DNA of 64,000 bases, taken from Marinobacterium lutimaris (GTDB lineage: Bacteria > Pseudomonadota > Gammaproteobacteria > Pseudomonadales > Balneatricaceae). The stretch covers positions 1,364,001-1,428,000 of the forward strand of contig NZ_FNVQ01000001.1 of NCBI RefSeq assembly GCF_900108065.1. The letters run 5' to 3'. Positions 56,032 through 64,000 of this stretch are shown in pieces. The notes beneath the pieces are model-generated. The model did no database searches, was not told the origin of the DNA, and saw only the letters and a list, made by a program, of their open reading frames with translations. The stretch's first letter is position 1. Each line of letters begins with the position of its first letter. Made by a program: the position numbers and the translations under genes.

Positions 56032-56394
56032 TCAGCGCTGGCTGAAGCTGAAGCTGCCGGTGACCTTATGGCCATCGGCGCCCATCAGCATCCAGTGAAC
56101 CCGGTAATCGCCGGGCGCCAGCTCTGGAACCGCCACATCGTAAGTGGTGCCCGGACCGATCGAGGGAACGAAGTCGATATTGATCGGCGCTCCCTCGGCC
56201 TTGGTCAGATCCACCCGCATCAGGCGGACCGGCTCGGCGAACTCCAGCATCAACTCCTGCACCGGCTCTTGCACAATCGCACCGTCGGCGGGTTGTGACT
56301 TGGCCAGGTGAGTGTGCGCCGATGCCGGCATCGCCAGCAACGCGGCCAGCATCAGGCAACTGGCTGACAACAGCGATTTAAACGTGGAACTCAA
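56032..56394 (-). CDS. copC: CopC-family periplasmic copper-binding protein
   Basis: This 120-aa protein has a signal peptide cut after PASA, giving a mature N-terminus starting with His (HTHLAKSQPADGA). The first His and a later Asp/His pair (GADGHKVTGS) form the usual Cu(II) site. The Met-rich Cu(I) loop of PcoC is missing. It begins with TTG at 56394 overlapping the DUF411 stop (TTGA), with GGAG upstream. Confidence 0.92.
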   Translation of the reverse strand: MSSTFKSLLSASCLMLAALLAMPASAHTHLAKSQPADGAIVQEPVQELMLEFAEPVRLMRVDLTKAEGAPINIDFVPSIGPGTTYDVAVPELAPGDYRVHWMLMGADGHKVTGSFSFSQR

Positions 56395-56906
56395 TACTGC
56401 ATCTCCTGCTTGTCTATCTCTTCGTAAAGTTCAAAGCGGCCGTCCTTGTAGAGCAGAACAACCGGATAGGGGTCGAAGCGATCACCCATCTCCATACCAG
56501 GACTACCCGCCGGCATCCCCGGCACCGCCAAGCCCAGTGCGCCCTCCGGTGGGTTATCGAGGAAACGCTGCACCAGCTTGGCCGGCACATGGCCCTCAAA
56601 GGCGTAGCCATCTTGGGTTACCGCCGTATGGCAAGAGCGGAACCGCGGCGCTATGCCCAGATCGTCCTTCACACCGTTCAGATCCTGCGGATGATGAATC
56701 GCCGACTCAAAGCCGTGCTTGTCGGCGTGTTCGATCCAGCTTTCACAGCAACCGCAGGTGGGGCTTTTATAAACATCCAGCGCCACCGGAGCCGAAGCCT
56801 CGGCCGAAGTGCTGCTGCTCTGTGCTTCGCTATCACTGCAGGCTGTCAGCACCAGAGCGCTACCGGCGACGAGACCTGCGAATACCCAATTTTTACCCAG
56901 TTTCAT
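56391..56906 (-). CDS. DUF411 lipoprotein, copper-linked
   Basis: A protein of about 171 aa with a lipoprotein signal (LVLTAC lipobox, Cys20 or so) and a DUF411 domain starting with YKSPTCGCCESWIEHADKHGF; the CxCC motif is the family hallmark and a likely metal or redox site. DUF411 genes usually accompany copper resistance genes, and here it lies between a small Cys/His/Met protein and copC. The ATG at 56906 has GGAGAAG at 4 nt. Confidence 0.9.
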   Translation of the reverse strand: MKLGKNWVFAGLVAGSALVLTACSDSEAQSSSTSAEASAPVALDVYKSPTCGCCESWIEHADKHGFESAIHHPQDLNGVKDDLGIAPRFRSCHTAVTQDGYAFEGHVPAKLVQRFLDNPPEGALGLAVPGMPAGSPGMEMGDRFDPYPVVLLYKDGRFELYEEIDKQEMQY

Positions 56907-56969
56907 GTTACTTCTCCAAACCATTTAAATAAGCAGCGGGGACGCGAAAGCGCCCGGGTCGGGGTTTGT

Positions 56970-57338
56970 TCAGGCAAACCGCGGAGGCTGCTCTGGAGGA
57001 GTAACAAAGGGAGACGCCGGTGAACCGCGAGCCTGGAGTGGCTGCAGCGCCGGCGCATCGATGCGGGCGTGGGTTGCAGACAGCATCGCAAAACCGGATG
57101 CCGAGCAGTGGTCCGAACAGTCGCCAGCACTGGCCTGATCACAACAGTCTGACATCTGCTGATCCATGGCCTGCATATGGCAGCCGTGATCACCCGCTGA
57201 ACAGCTGATCTGCATCGAGCTGTCCTTGCCGGCCAGACCAAGATGGTCAAATTGAGCAAAGGCATTCAGCGCTGGCTGCAACATAAGCGACAGCGCCAAT
57301 AACAGCGAGAGCAGCAGCCAGACAGCCGACCGGCGCAT
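56970..57338 (-). CDS. Small secreted Cys/His/Met-rich protein at head of copper operon
   Basis: A protein of about 122 aa with a signal peptide (RRSAVWLLLSLLLALSLM, cut near AFA) and a mature region with CSAGDHGCHMQAMDQQMSDCC and further Cys and His residues, ending in PPEQPPRFA. This resembles the DUF2946/CopL-like small proteins found in front of copper genes. A copper-binding or sensing role in the periplasm is likely (inference). The start at 57338 is preferred over 57380 because the signal peptide then begins with the basic residues. Confidence 0.7.
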   Translation of the reverse strand: MRRSAVWLLLSLLLALSLMLQPALNAFAQFDHLGLAGKDSSMQISCSAGDHGCHMQAMDQQMSDCCDQASAGDCSDHCSASGFAMLSATHARIDAPALQPLQARGSPASPFVTPPEQPPRFA

Positions 57339-57517
57339 ACGCTGATTCGCCCTCAATTGCCCTAGCTCTGCTGGTCTCAAATTCTGCCTACTCTTAGCAA
57401 CTATAAGCCTTCAATAACGACAAGCGCTCAGAAACTTGATGCTTTCAAAATCTGGATGCCCCTGAAGCGGGCGCCTAACCGCGAGTCTAAACCCGCAGCC
57501 AGGCCGCCGCCAGACGT

Positions 57518-60382
57518 TTATTCCCGCACCAGGAACACACGCAGGGCATCGAGTTTCAGCTCTGCCTTGGACAGCGCCGCCTGCATAGCATCCTGCCGCG
57601 CCTGCAGTGCATCGACCTCCTCTGGGTGAATACCGGAGTTCACTGCCGCCAACGCCTTGAGACGTTCGACCTCAGCGCCCTGCTCGGCGTTCATTTTTTC
57701 CAGTGCAGCGTCGATCAGCGGTTTCAGCTCTTTACCAGCATGCCCATCCGCCTGCTTGATCTGCTCGACAATCTGATCCCGCGCCAGTCGGACCATGTTC
57801 TGCGACGCATTACGGGATACGGTTTCCGCCAGCTTGTTCAGCGGATCATGCCCCAGAGCGGCGGCCAGGTTCTGACCGTTCGGGCCCACCAGTACGCGCA
57901 CCAGACCTTTTGGCAGGTAACGCTCCAGCTGGTAGCTGCGTGGCGCAGTGGTGCGCGGCTGGTAGATCGCCTCCAACAGCAGCGTACCCGCCGGCAGCGG
58001 CGGCAGTTTCAGGGTACAGAGAGAGTTGTTGCCGTATTCGCCGCGCAGAACCAGTTCCATGGTGCCGGCGAGCAGCGGATGCTCCCAGCTCATGTACTCG
58101 ATATCCTCGCGGGAAAGCGCACGCTCGCGGTTAAAGGTCAGCGTCAGACCTTCATCGCCGAGGCCAGGCAACTGGGTGAGCATATGCTCGCCCATATGCA
58201 GCACCAGGCCATCTTCACCATGGGGCTGGGTATCCACGCCAAAGCGGTCGAACAGTTTCTCCGCGTAGGATTGCAGCTCATCGCTGACCTCGGCGTCGCT
58301 GACCGCCTGGGTCAGTTCTGCGGCGCGTTCGCTGTTGCAGCTGCCCAGCTCCAGCAGACGGTCGCGCCCCGCCGCTACCTTGCTCTCAAGCTCGATACGG
58401 GCATCACGGGTTTCATCGATCAACTGACTCAGGCCATCGGCATTGAGCGGATCGGTGAGGCAGGTGTGAAGATCTTCAGCGAACTTGTGATAGATCGCTT
58501 CGCCACTGGCGCAAACGCGGGTAAACGCTTCCAGGCCGCTGTCGTACCAGTCAAGCAACACACCCACGGCGCTGTCCTGGTAATAGGGCACATGGATCTG
58601 CACATCGTTGCGCTGACCGATACGGTCGAGACGACCGATACGCTGCTCGAGCAGGTCCGGGCTCAACGGCAGATCGAACAGCACCAGGTGGCTGGCGAAC
58701 TGGAAGTTACGCCCTTCCGAACCGATCTCGGAACAGATCAGCACCTGGGCGCCCAACTCCAGATCAGCGAAGTATGCCGCGGCGCGGTCACGGTTGATCA
58801 GTGACATGCCCTCGTGGAAGGCCGCAGTGCGAATACCTTCACGCAGGTTCAGATATTCCTCCAGCGCCACAGCGGTGCTGGACTCGGCACAGATCACCAG
58901 TGCCTTTTCGCGCTTGTTGGTGCGCAGCCAGTTCACCAGCCACTCAACGCGCGGGTCCACATCAACCCAGTCACTGCCAAGCAGTTTCTCCGGGCGCAAC
59001 GCTTTTTCCAGCGCTGCGGTGGGCGCTTCCGCTTCATACACCGCCGGCGCTTCCAGCGGCACCGCATCGAGCAGACGCTTCGGGAAGCCCTTAACGCTCT
59101 CACGGGTGTTACGGAACAGCACACGACCGGTACCGTGTCGATCCACCAGCTGTGCGATCAGTACCGACAGGCCCTGTTCACGTTTCTCGGTAGGTAGCGC
59201 CAGCCAGTTACCCAGCGCTTCTTCACCGAGCCAGCCGATGATCTCTTTCTGGATACGGCTGTCTGCAGCCAGCAGGTCTACGCCGCCCTCTTCCAGCAAA
59301 GGTGCAATGGTGTGGCTGAGATGATGGAAGCGGTCGCTCTCCTGCTTGAACGCTTCAAGATCGTGATAGCGCTCAGGGTCGAGCAGACGCAGCCGCGCAA
59401 AGTGGCCTTCAGGCCCCAGCTGCTCCGGCGTAGCGGTCAACAACAGGACTCCCGGAATCTGCTTGGCAAGCGCCTCAATGCACTGGTAACCGTGGCTTGA
59501 AGCCTCGGGCGACCAGCCCAGATGATGGGCTTCGTCAACCACCATCAGGTCCCAGTCCGCCCGCAGCGCCTGGTTCAGGCGTGCATCGCGATGAGTCAGC
59601 AGTGACAGCGGGCAGAGGATCAGCTGCGCCGATTCAAACGGGTTGCCGGCGTAGAGATCTTCCAGCAACGCCTCGCAGCGCGCCTCATCCAGCAGCGTAA
59701 ACATCAGGTTGAAGCGACGCATCAGCTCCACCAGCCACTGATGCACCAGGTTATCCGGCACCACCACGAGCACACGGCTGGCGCGGCTGCTGATCAGGCG
59801 CTGGTGCAGCACCAGGCCCGCCTCGATGGTCTTACCCAGACCTACTTCGTCGGCCAGCAAGGCGCGCGGATGTTCACGGGAAGAAAGCTCAACCGCGATA
59901 TGGAACTGGTGCGGCAGCAGCTGCACACGGGCGCCAAGCAGACCGTGTACCGGGGAGCTCATCAAACGGTGGTGATGTTCCAGCGTGCGCACGCGCAGCT
60001 TGAACAGACCGTGACGGTCGATCTGACCAGCCAGCATGCGCTGCTCCGGTCGTGAAAAATGCACCGCGCTATCCAGATCCGGCTCGGGCAGGATCACTTC
60101 GGTACCGCTCTGATCGATGCACCGGTATATGAAGCAACCGCGGTTTTCCAGGCGTTCCTGGATCTCAAGGGCTTCACCGTGATGATTATTGACGGTCTCG
60201 CCCGGCTCATAGATCACCCTGCTCAGGGGCGCGTTGTCCATGGCGTAGGTACGTTGCTCAAGCACTGCCGGAAAACCGATCTCCACCCGACGGTTAAGAC
60301 ACTCTATGACAATGCCAAGCCCCAGATCCGCTTCAGTATTACTGATCCAGCGCTGACCGGGAACAAACTGCTCGTTGGACAA
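57518..60382 (-). CDS. rapA: RNA polymerase-associated SWI2/SNF2 ATPase RapA
   Basis: This 954-aa protein has N-terminal Tudor-like domains (about 1-110), helicase lobe 1 with Walker A DEVGLGKT and the DEAH box (VVDEAHHLGW), a spacer, helicase lobe 2 with ICSEIGSEGRNFQFASHLVLFDLP and QRIGRLDRIGQ, and the RapA C-terminal domain. It helps recycle RNA polymerase. A TTG start at 60382 with GGAG upstream is used; no ATG fits as well. Confidence 0.96.
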   Translation of the reverse strand: MSNEQFVPGQRWISNTEADLGLGIVIECLNRRVEIGFPAVLEQRTYAMDNAPLSRVIYEPGETVNNHHGEALEIQERLENRGCFIYRCIDQSGTEVILPEPDLDSAVHFSRPEQRMLAGQIDRHGLFKLRVRTLEHHHRLMSSPVHGLLGARVQLLPHQFHIAVELSSREHPRALLADEVGLGKTIEAGLVLHQRLISSRASRVLVVVPDNLVHQWLVELMRRFNLMFTLLDEARCEALLEDLYAGNPFESAQLILCPLSLLTHRDARLNQALRADWDLMVVDEAHHLGWSPEASSHGYQCIEALAKQIPGVLLLTATPEQLGPEGHFARLRLLDPERYHDLEAFKQESDRFHHLSHTIAPLLEEGGVDLLAADSRIQKEIIGWLGEEALGNWLALPTEKREQGLSVLIAQLVDRHGTGRVLFRNTRESVKGFPKRLLDAVPLEAPAVYEAEAPTAALEKALRPEKLLGSDWVDVDPRVEWLVNWLRTNKREKALVICAESSTAVALEEYLNLREGIRTAAFHEGMSLINRDRAAAYFADLELGAQVLICSEIGSEGRNFQFASHLVLFDLPLSPDLLEQRIGRLDRIGQRNDVQIHVPYYQDSAVGVLLDWYDSGLEAFTRVCASGEAIYHKFAEDLHTCLTDPLNADGLSQLIDETRDARIELESKVAAGRDRLLELGSCNSERAAELTQAVSDAEVSDELQSYAEKLFDRFGVDTQPHGEDGLVLHMGEHMLTQLPGLGDEGLTLTFNRERALSREDIEYMSWEHPLLAGTMELVLRGEYGNNSLCTLKLPPLPAGTLLLEAIYQPRTTAPRSYQLERYLPKGLVRVLVGPNGQNLAAALGHDPLNKLAETVSRNASQNMVRLARDQIVEQIKQADGHAGKELKPLIDAALEKMNAEQGAEVERLKALAAVNSGIHPEEVDALQARQDAMQAALSKAELKLDALRVFLVRE

Positions 60383-60561
60383 AACCTCAACTCCGTCTTG
60401 GATGGGGGAAAACAGGGGCGCGTATGATAGACCTTCTCACAGCAAAATTCCTCCCTGTCGATGACCTGAAAAGATTAGCAAAGCTGTGCCGGAATAATCG
60501 GTTAGACTGACATTATTTAGCTAAATCGTTACGTCAACTCTTTACTCACGGAGCGACGCAG

Positions 60562-61317
60562 TTGTTCGAAAAAATTTTTGCACTCCTCGCCGGCGATGAG
60601 GAACCGCCAGAACTGATCGACGACGAACTCTGGCTCGCCACGCTGCAGTCAGTACCGCTACTGACGGCACTGCCGCCGGAGAAACAGAACCGGCTGCGAG
60701 TACTGGCCGAGCGCTTTATTCAGGAAAAACAGTTTTGCGGCGGCGACGGGCTGGAACCCGACGCAGCCATGGCGACCAGAATCGCCACCCTCGCCTGCCT
60801 GCCGGTGCTTGAGCTTGGCATGGACTGGCTGGCGCCGATCCGTGAAATAGTGATCTACCCTGCCCCCTTCCTGGTACGTCATGATGCCCCCGACGAATTC
60901 GGCGTCGTGCATGAGGGTTACGAAGCACTGAGCGGTGAAGCCTGGGGACACGGCACCCTGGTGCTGGCCTGGCCCGACGTACTTGAATCTGGCTGGATGG
61001 ATGAGGGACATAACGTGGTGATCCACGAAATCGCCCATGTACTGGATAACGGTAACGGTGCCTTCAACGGTTTCCCGCCGCTGCACAGGTCGATGGATAT
61101 TGGCGAGTGGACGCGCGAATTTACCGCGGCCTACGAATCCCTTAACCGGCAATTGGACCAGGGCGCGGTCACACTGATCGATCCCTATGCCGCCACCGCG
61201 CCCACAGAATTCTTTGCTGTCACCAGCGAATACCATTTTGAGCGCCCCGATATCCTGGCGCGGGCGTTTCCGCAGGTGGCGAAATTGATGGAAGAGTTCT
61301 ATTCCGGCGGCAGGTAA
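60562..61317 (+). CDS. mtfA: MtfA-type zinc metallopeptidase
   Basis: This 251-aa protein has the zinc motif HEIAH (near residue 154) and the conserved surroundings VLELGMDWL, YPAPFLV and DPYAATAPTEFFAVTSEYHF, as in E. coli MtfA, which binds Mlc and has aminopeptidase activity. A TTG start with GGAG upstream is used. It is divergent from rapA. Confidence 0.93.
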   Translation: MFEKIFALLAGDEEPPELIDDELWLATLQSVPLLTALPPEKQNRLRVLAERFIQEKQFCGGDGLEPDAAMATRIATLACLPVLELGMDWLAPIREIVIYPAPFLVRHDAPDEFGVVHEGYEALSGEAWGHGTLVLAWPDVLESGWMDEGHNVVIHEIAHVLDNGNGAFNGFPPLHRSMDIGEWTREFTAAYESLNRQLDQGAVTLIDPYAATAPTEFFAVTSEYHFERPDILARAFPQVAKLMEEFYSGGR

Positions 61318-61323
61318 TTAGAT

Positions 61324-61463
61324 GGCAGGAGGCACGCCCCCGTGCCGATTGAGCCGCGCTCCGTAGCGATTTCAAACCACGACGGCTGATCGCGACGGGG
61401 GCGTCGCTCCTACTGGAAACGAACGCCCTGCCATTTTGTAGGAGGCGCGCCTTCGCGCCGATT
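61324..61463. repeat. Cluster of three REP-like palindromic units
   Basis: Three related units of about 26 nt lie between mtfA and the aminotransferase gene: plus strand 61324-61350, minus strand 61388-61413, plus strand 61438-61463. All read GTAGGAGG/C-stem-CGATT/C. The stems differ but stay paired: GGCACG/CGTGCC, GCGACG/CGTCGC and GGCGCG/CGCGCC. These are typical repetitive extragenic palindromes in a BIME-like array. Confidence 0.8.
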
Positions 61464-61522
61464 GAACCAGGCACGGTAGTAATTCAACGCCCCGCTGAGA
61501 TCGCCCTGCCTGGATTGATGGT

Positions 61523-62755
61523 TTAACGCTTGTCGGAGGGTACTTCGATCAGGCCATCCTTGCGGAACATCGACTTGATGCCACGCACCGCCTGACGAGT
61601 ACGATCATTGTTCTCAATCAGCGCGAAACGCACGTAATCGTCACCGTAGTCGCCAAAGCCGATCCCCGGCGATACGCACACTTTGGCCTCGGCCAGCAGT
61701 TTCTTGGAAAACTCCAGCGACCCCATCGCACGGTAGGGCTCGGGGATTTTTGCCCAGATATACATTGACGCCTTGGGAATATCGACCATCCAGCCCGCTT
61801 CATGCAGGCCCTTGGCCAGGGTATTACGACGACGACGGTACTGCTCGGCGATATCACGCACGCACTGCTGATCACCTTCCAGCGCAGCAATAGCGGCCAC
61901 CTGCAGCGGCGTGAAGGTGCCGTAGTCGTGGTAGCTCTTGATCCGCGCCAGGGCGTGTACCAGTTCCTTGTTACCGACCATAAAACCGATACGCCAGCCC
62001 GCCATGTTGTAGCTCTTGGACAGGGTGAAAAACTCTACCGCCACATCCTTGGCCCCCGGCACCTGCATGATCGACGGGGCTTTCCAACCATCGTAGACGA
62101 TATCGGCGTAGGCCAGATCGTGTACCACGATGATGCCGTACTGCTTCGCCAGAGCCACTACGCGCTCAAAGAACTCCAGTTCGACGCACTGGGCCGTGGG
62201 GTTGGACGGAAATCCGAGAATCACCATCTTCGGCTTGGGAATGGTTTCGCGGATCGCCCGCTCCAGCTCAACAAAGAAGTCCACACCGGGGACCAGCGGC
62301 ACCGAGCGCACTTGGGCGCCGGCGATCACCGCACCGTAGATATGGATCGGGTAGCTCGGATTAGGTACCAGCACAGTATCGCCGTGATCGACGGTGGCCA
62401 GCATCAGGTGCGCGAGCCCCTCTTTAGAGCCGATGGTGACGATCGCTTCATCTTCGGGGTCGATCTCGACCTCGTAACGGTCGCGATACCAGTTGGAGAT
62501 TGCACGTCTCAGACGCGGGATACCGCGAGACGTGGAGTAACCGTGGGTGTTCTCACGCTGGGCCACGGCGCAGAGCTTTTCGACAATATGCGGCGGTGTG
62601 GCGCCATCAGGGTTGCCCATGCTGAAGTCGATAATATCTTCGCCACGGCGACGCGCGGCCATCTTCAGTTCGGCAGTGATGTTAAAAACGTAGGGAGGAA
62701 GACGATCAATACGGGAAAAATGGCGTACCGGTTGCACACCGTTGTTATCGGACAT
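61523..62755 (-). CDS. alaC: AlaC-type alanine/glutamate aminotransferase
   Basis: A protein of about 410 aa, fold-type I PLP aminotransferase. The PLP lysine lies in [30 protein letters not shown] is at the front and a phosphate-binding Arg follows. The N-terminal part ([13 protein letters not shown]) matches the AlaC/YfdZ group that makes alanine from pyruvate. The ATG at 62755 is preferred over 62767. Confidence 0.92.
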   Translation of the reverse strand: MSDNNGVQPVRHFSRIDRLPPYVFNITAELKMAARRRGEDIIDFSMGNPDGATPPHIVEKLCAVAQRENTHGYSTSRGIPRLRRAISNWYRDRYEVEIDPEDEAIVTIGSKEGLAHLMLATVDHGDTVLVPNPSYPIHIYGAVIAGAQVRSVPLVPGVDFFVELERAIRETIPKPKMVILGFPSNPTAQCVELEFFERVVALAKQYGIIVVHDLAYADIVYDGWKAPSIMQVPGAKDVAVEFFTLSKSYNMAGWRIGFMVGNKELVHALARIKSYHDYGTFTPLQVAAIAALEGDQQCVRDIAEQYRRRRNTLAKGLHEAGWMVDIPKASMYIWAKIPEPYRAMGSLEFSKKLLAEAKVCVSPGIGFGDYGDDYVRFALIENNDRTRQAVRGIKSMFRKDGLIEVPSDKR

Positions 62756-62910
62756 GGATATTCTCACTTGTAAACGTAGGCGCCCGGAACCGTCCGAGCG
62801 ACGCCGTCCGTGTGATCACGAACGCGACAGGAAGAATATCGATTAAGCGATAGTTAAACCAGAGATTTTTCTGTTGCAGTTAAGAAAACACTGTATCGAA
62901 AAAAGATATT

Positions 62911-62938
62911 ACTGGGCCGGGAATAAACCCGGCCCAGT
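62911..62938 (-). terminator. Rho-independent terminator of the TRAP permease gene
   Basis: A perfect 11-bp stem (62911-62921 with 62928-62938) with a 6-nt loop, followed on the minus strand by ATATCTTTTTTCG. Confidence 0.88.
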
Positions 62939-62969
62939 ATCAGCGACGTTAATCAGCGCCTCACAAGCC

Positions 62970-64000
62970 TCAGGCGGCAGCGGCTTTGGTCACCGGCGTG
63001 TGGTAACGACGGCTGAAAATCAGCAGCGCTACAAACGCCACGGCGGCGATCAGGTCATAGGTGAGATGACCGTGCGGCCAGAGCAGCCCCAGCGCACAGA
63101 CGCCACTGGCCAGGCGCAGCGCAATGTTGAGTTTGCCTTCCAGGTAGCCTTCCATGAAGCCGACAAAGGCGTACATGCCGAGAATGCCGAAGATGAAGAT
63201 GGTGATCACCTCCTCCCAGCTACCGCCTATAAACGGCGTGTAGGCAAACAGCAGCGGCACCACGTACAGACCCTTGGAGATCTTCCAGGCGGTAAAGCCG
63301 GTCGCCATAGGCGGTGTGCGGGCGATCGCCGCCGCCGCAAACGCGGTCAGACATACCGGTGGTGTCACGTTGGAGTCCTGTGACAGCCAGAAGATGATCA
63401 TATGCGCAGACAGCAGCAGCATGGAGATCAGCGTCGGATCCAGAGCCTGCTCCAGCAGCTGACTCTTGAAGTCCGCCGGTACCTGGGCCACCAGTGCCGC
63501 CGCATCGGCGGTAGGCATCGGCTGCGCCAGAGCGGTCAACGCATTGGGATCGATCAGCATGAAGATGGTGCGCGCCGCTTCTGGCAGCTGACCGGAAGCG
63601 ATCATATCTATCAGCTCACGCTCGGCCATCAGGTTGTACAGCGCCGGTGCCGACAAAGTTGCCAGTACGATGTAAGCCGCGGTTACCGGCAGGCCCATAC
63701 CCAGCACCAGCGATGCCAGCGCCACCAGTGCAATGGTGATCAGCAGGCTGCCACCGGCCCAGTCGGTTACCATCAGCGAGAAGGTGTTACCGATACCGGT
63801 CATCGCGACCACGTTGACAACGATACCCACGGCGATCAGCAGCATGGCGGTGGTCGCCATGTTTTTCGAGCCCTGTGCCAGCGCATCCAGCACATCACGC
63901 ACGCCCATCTTGCGCGGCGACAACCAGGAAGCCACTACCACGGAGATGATCGAGATACCTGCGGCATAGGTCGGCGTATAACCGTAGATCAGCAGGGTTA
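62970..64000 (-). CDS. TRAP transporter fused permease (5' partial)
   Basis: The coding frame continues past the right edge, so the N-terminal part, with the small DctQ-like unit, is outside the window. The visible about 340 residues have many transmembrane helices and the DctM/TAXI-type signatures VLGMGLPVTAAYIVLATLSAPAL and SQDSNVTPPVCLTAFAAAAIA. It imports organic acids or related solutes with a periplasmic binding protein, which would be encoded upstream. Confidence 0.93.
   Translation of the reverse strand, partial: TLLIYGYTPTYAAGISIISVVVASWLSPRKMGVRDVLDALAQGSKNMATTAMLLIAVGIVVNVVAMTGIGNTFSLMVTDWAGGSLLITIALVALASLVLGMGLPVTAAYIVLATLSAPALYNLMAERELIDMIASGQLPEAARTIFMLIDPNALTALAQPMPTADAAALVAQVPADFKSQLLEQALDPTLISMLLLSAHMIIFWLSQDSNVTPPVCLTAFAAAAIARTPPMATGFTAWKISKGLYVVPLLFAYTPFIGGSWEEVITIFIFGILGMYAFVGFMEGYLEGKLNIALRLASGVCALGLLWPHGHLTYDLIAAVAFVALLIFSRRYHTPVTKAAAA

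Noticed and set aside
1-64000. CRISPR arrays, insertion sequences, prophage or toxin-antitoxin genes
   Set aside because: No regularly spaced repeats, transposase, integrase or recognisable toxin-antitoxin pair was found on either strand.

Overview
The window looks like chromosome from a free-living, motile gammaproteobacterium, most likely an Oceanospirillales/Pseudomonadales-type marine organism. The evidence is the moderate-to-high GC coding style, RapA, ZapE, MtfA and AlaC homologues, a pseudomonad-style trpI/trpBA divergon, a complete type II secretion operon, and many c-di-GMP and chemotaxis genes. No rRNA, tRNA, phage, insertion sequence or CRISPR array was recognised. Both ends cut genes: a secreted metzincin-like protease at the left and a TRAP transporter permease at the right.

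Layout. 1-6.3 kb holds two exported proteins: the protease with Ig-like repeats, and a 1307-residue protein built of prealbumin/SpaA-like repeats. The second is preceded by a strongly structured leader. 6.3-16.6 kb is an 11-gene type II secretion operon on the minus strand (gspE-F-G-H-I-J-K-L-M-C-D) with tightly coupled genes, a lipoprotein-type secretin and a short GspC. The two exported proteins beside it are reasonable substrate candidates. 16.9-24.2 kb holds housekeeping and transport genes (CPA2 antiporter, tandem Usp, a diacylglycerol-kinase-like/metallophosphoesterase pair, MFS, zapE). 24.2-31.7 kb includes an unusual protein with a duplicated N-terminal domain, a histone-H1-like tail and a helix-hairpin-helix end, then PqiA-like, methyltransferase, cytochrome c, TauE, GST/TetR (with a palindromic operator) and an MCP. 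32-38.7 kb has a diguanylate cyclase, an EamA exporter, a small secreted protein and the trpI-trpBA locus with a clear LysR box.

38.8-50 kb carries an SPFH protein, a CPCC protein, a truncated globin/class III cyclase pair, a thiamine-binding-like protein, a 29-codon proline-rich small gene missed by length filters, FKBP, rhodanese, LysR/EamA, a second diguanylate cyclase and an MDR oxidoreductase. 49.5-57.4 kb has an Ap4A-phosphorylase-like protein coupled to a Kv-type channel, LysE, an EAL phosphodiesterase, YceI/cytochrome b561/LysR, and a copper-handling operon (small secreted Cys/His/Met protein, DUF411, CopC, CopD). 57.5-64 kb is rapA, mtfA, three REP-like units, an alaC-type aminotransferase and the TRAP permease.

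The best candidates for something little described are the 29-aa peptide gene, the leader RNA of the SpaA-like protein, the duplicated-domain/H1-tail/HhH protein, and the globin-cyclase pair. No large novel multi-gene system could be demonstrated from sequence alone.
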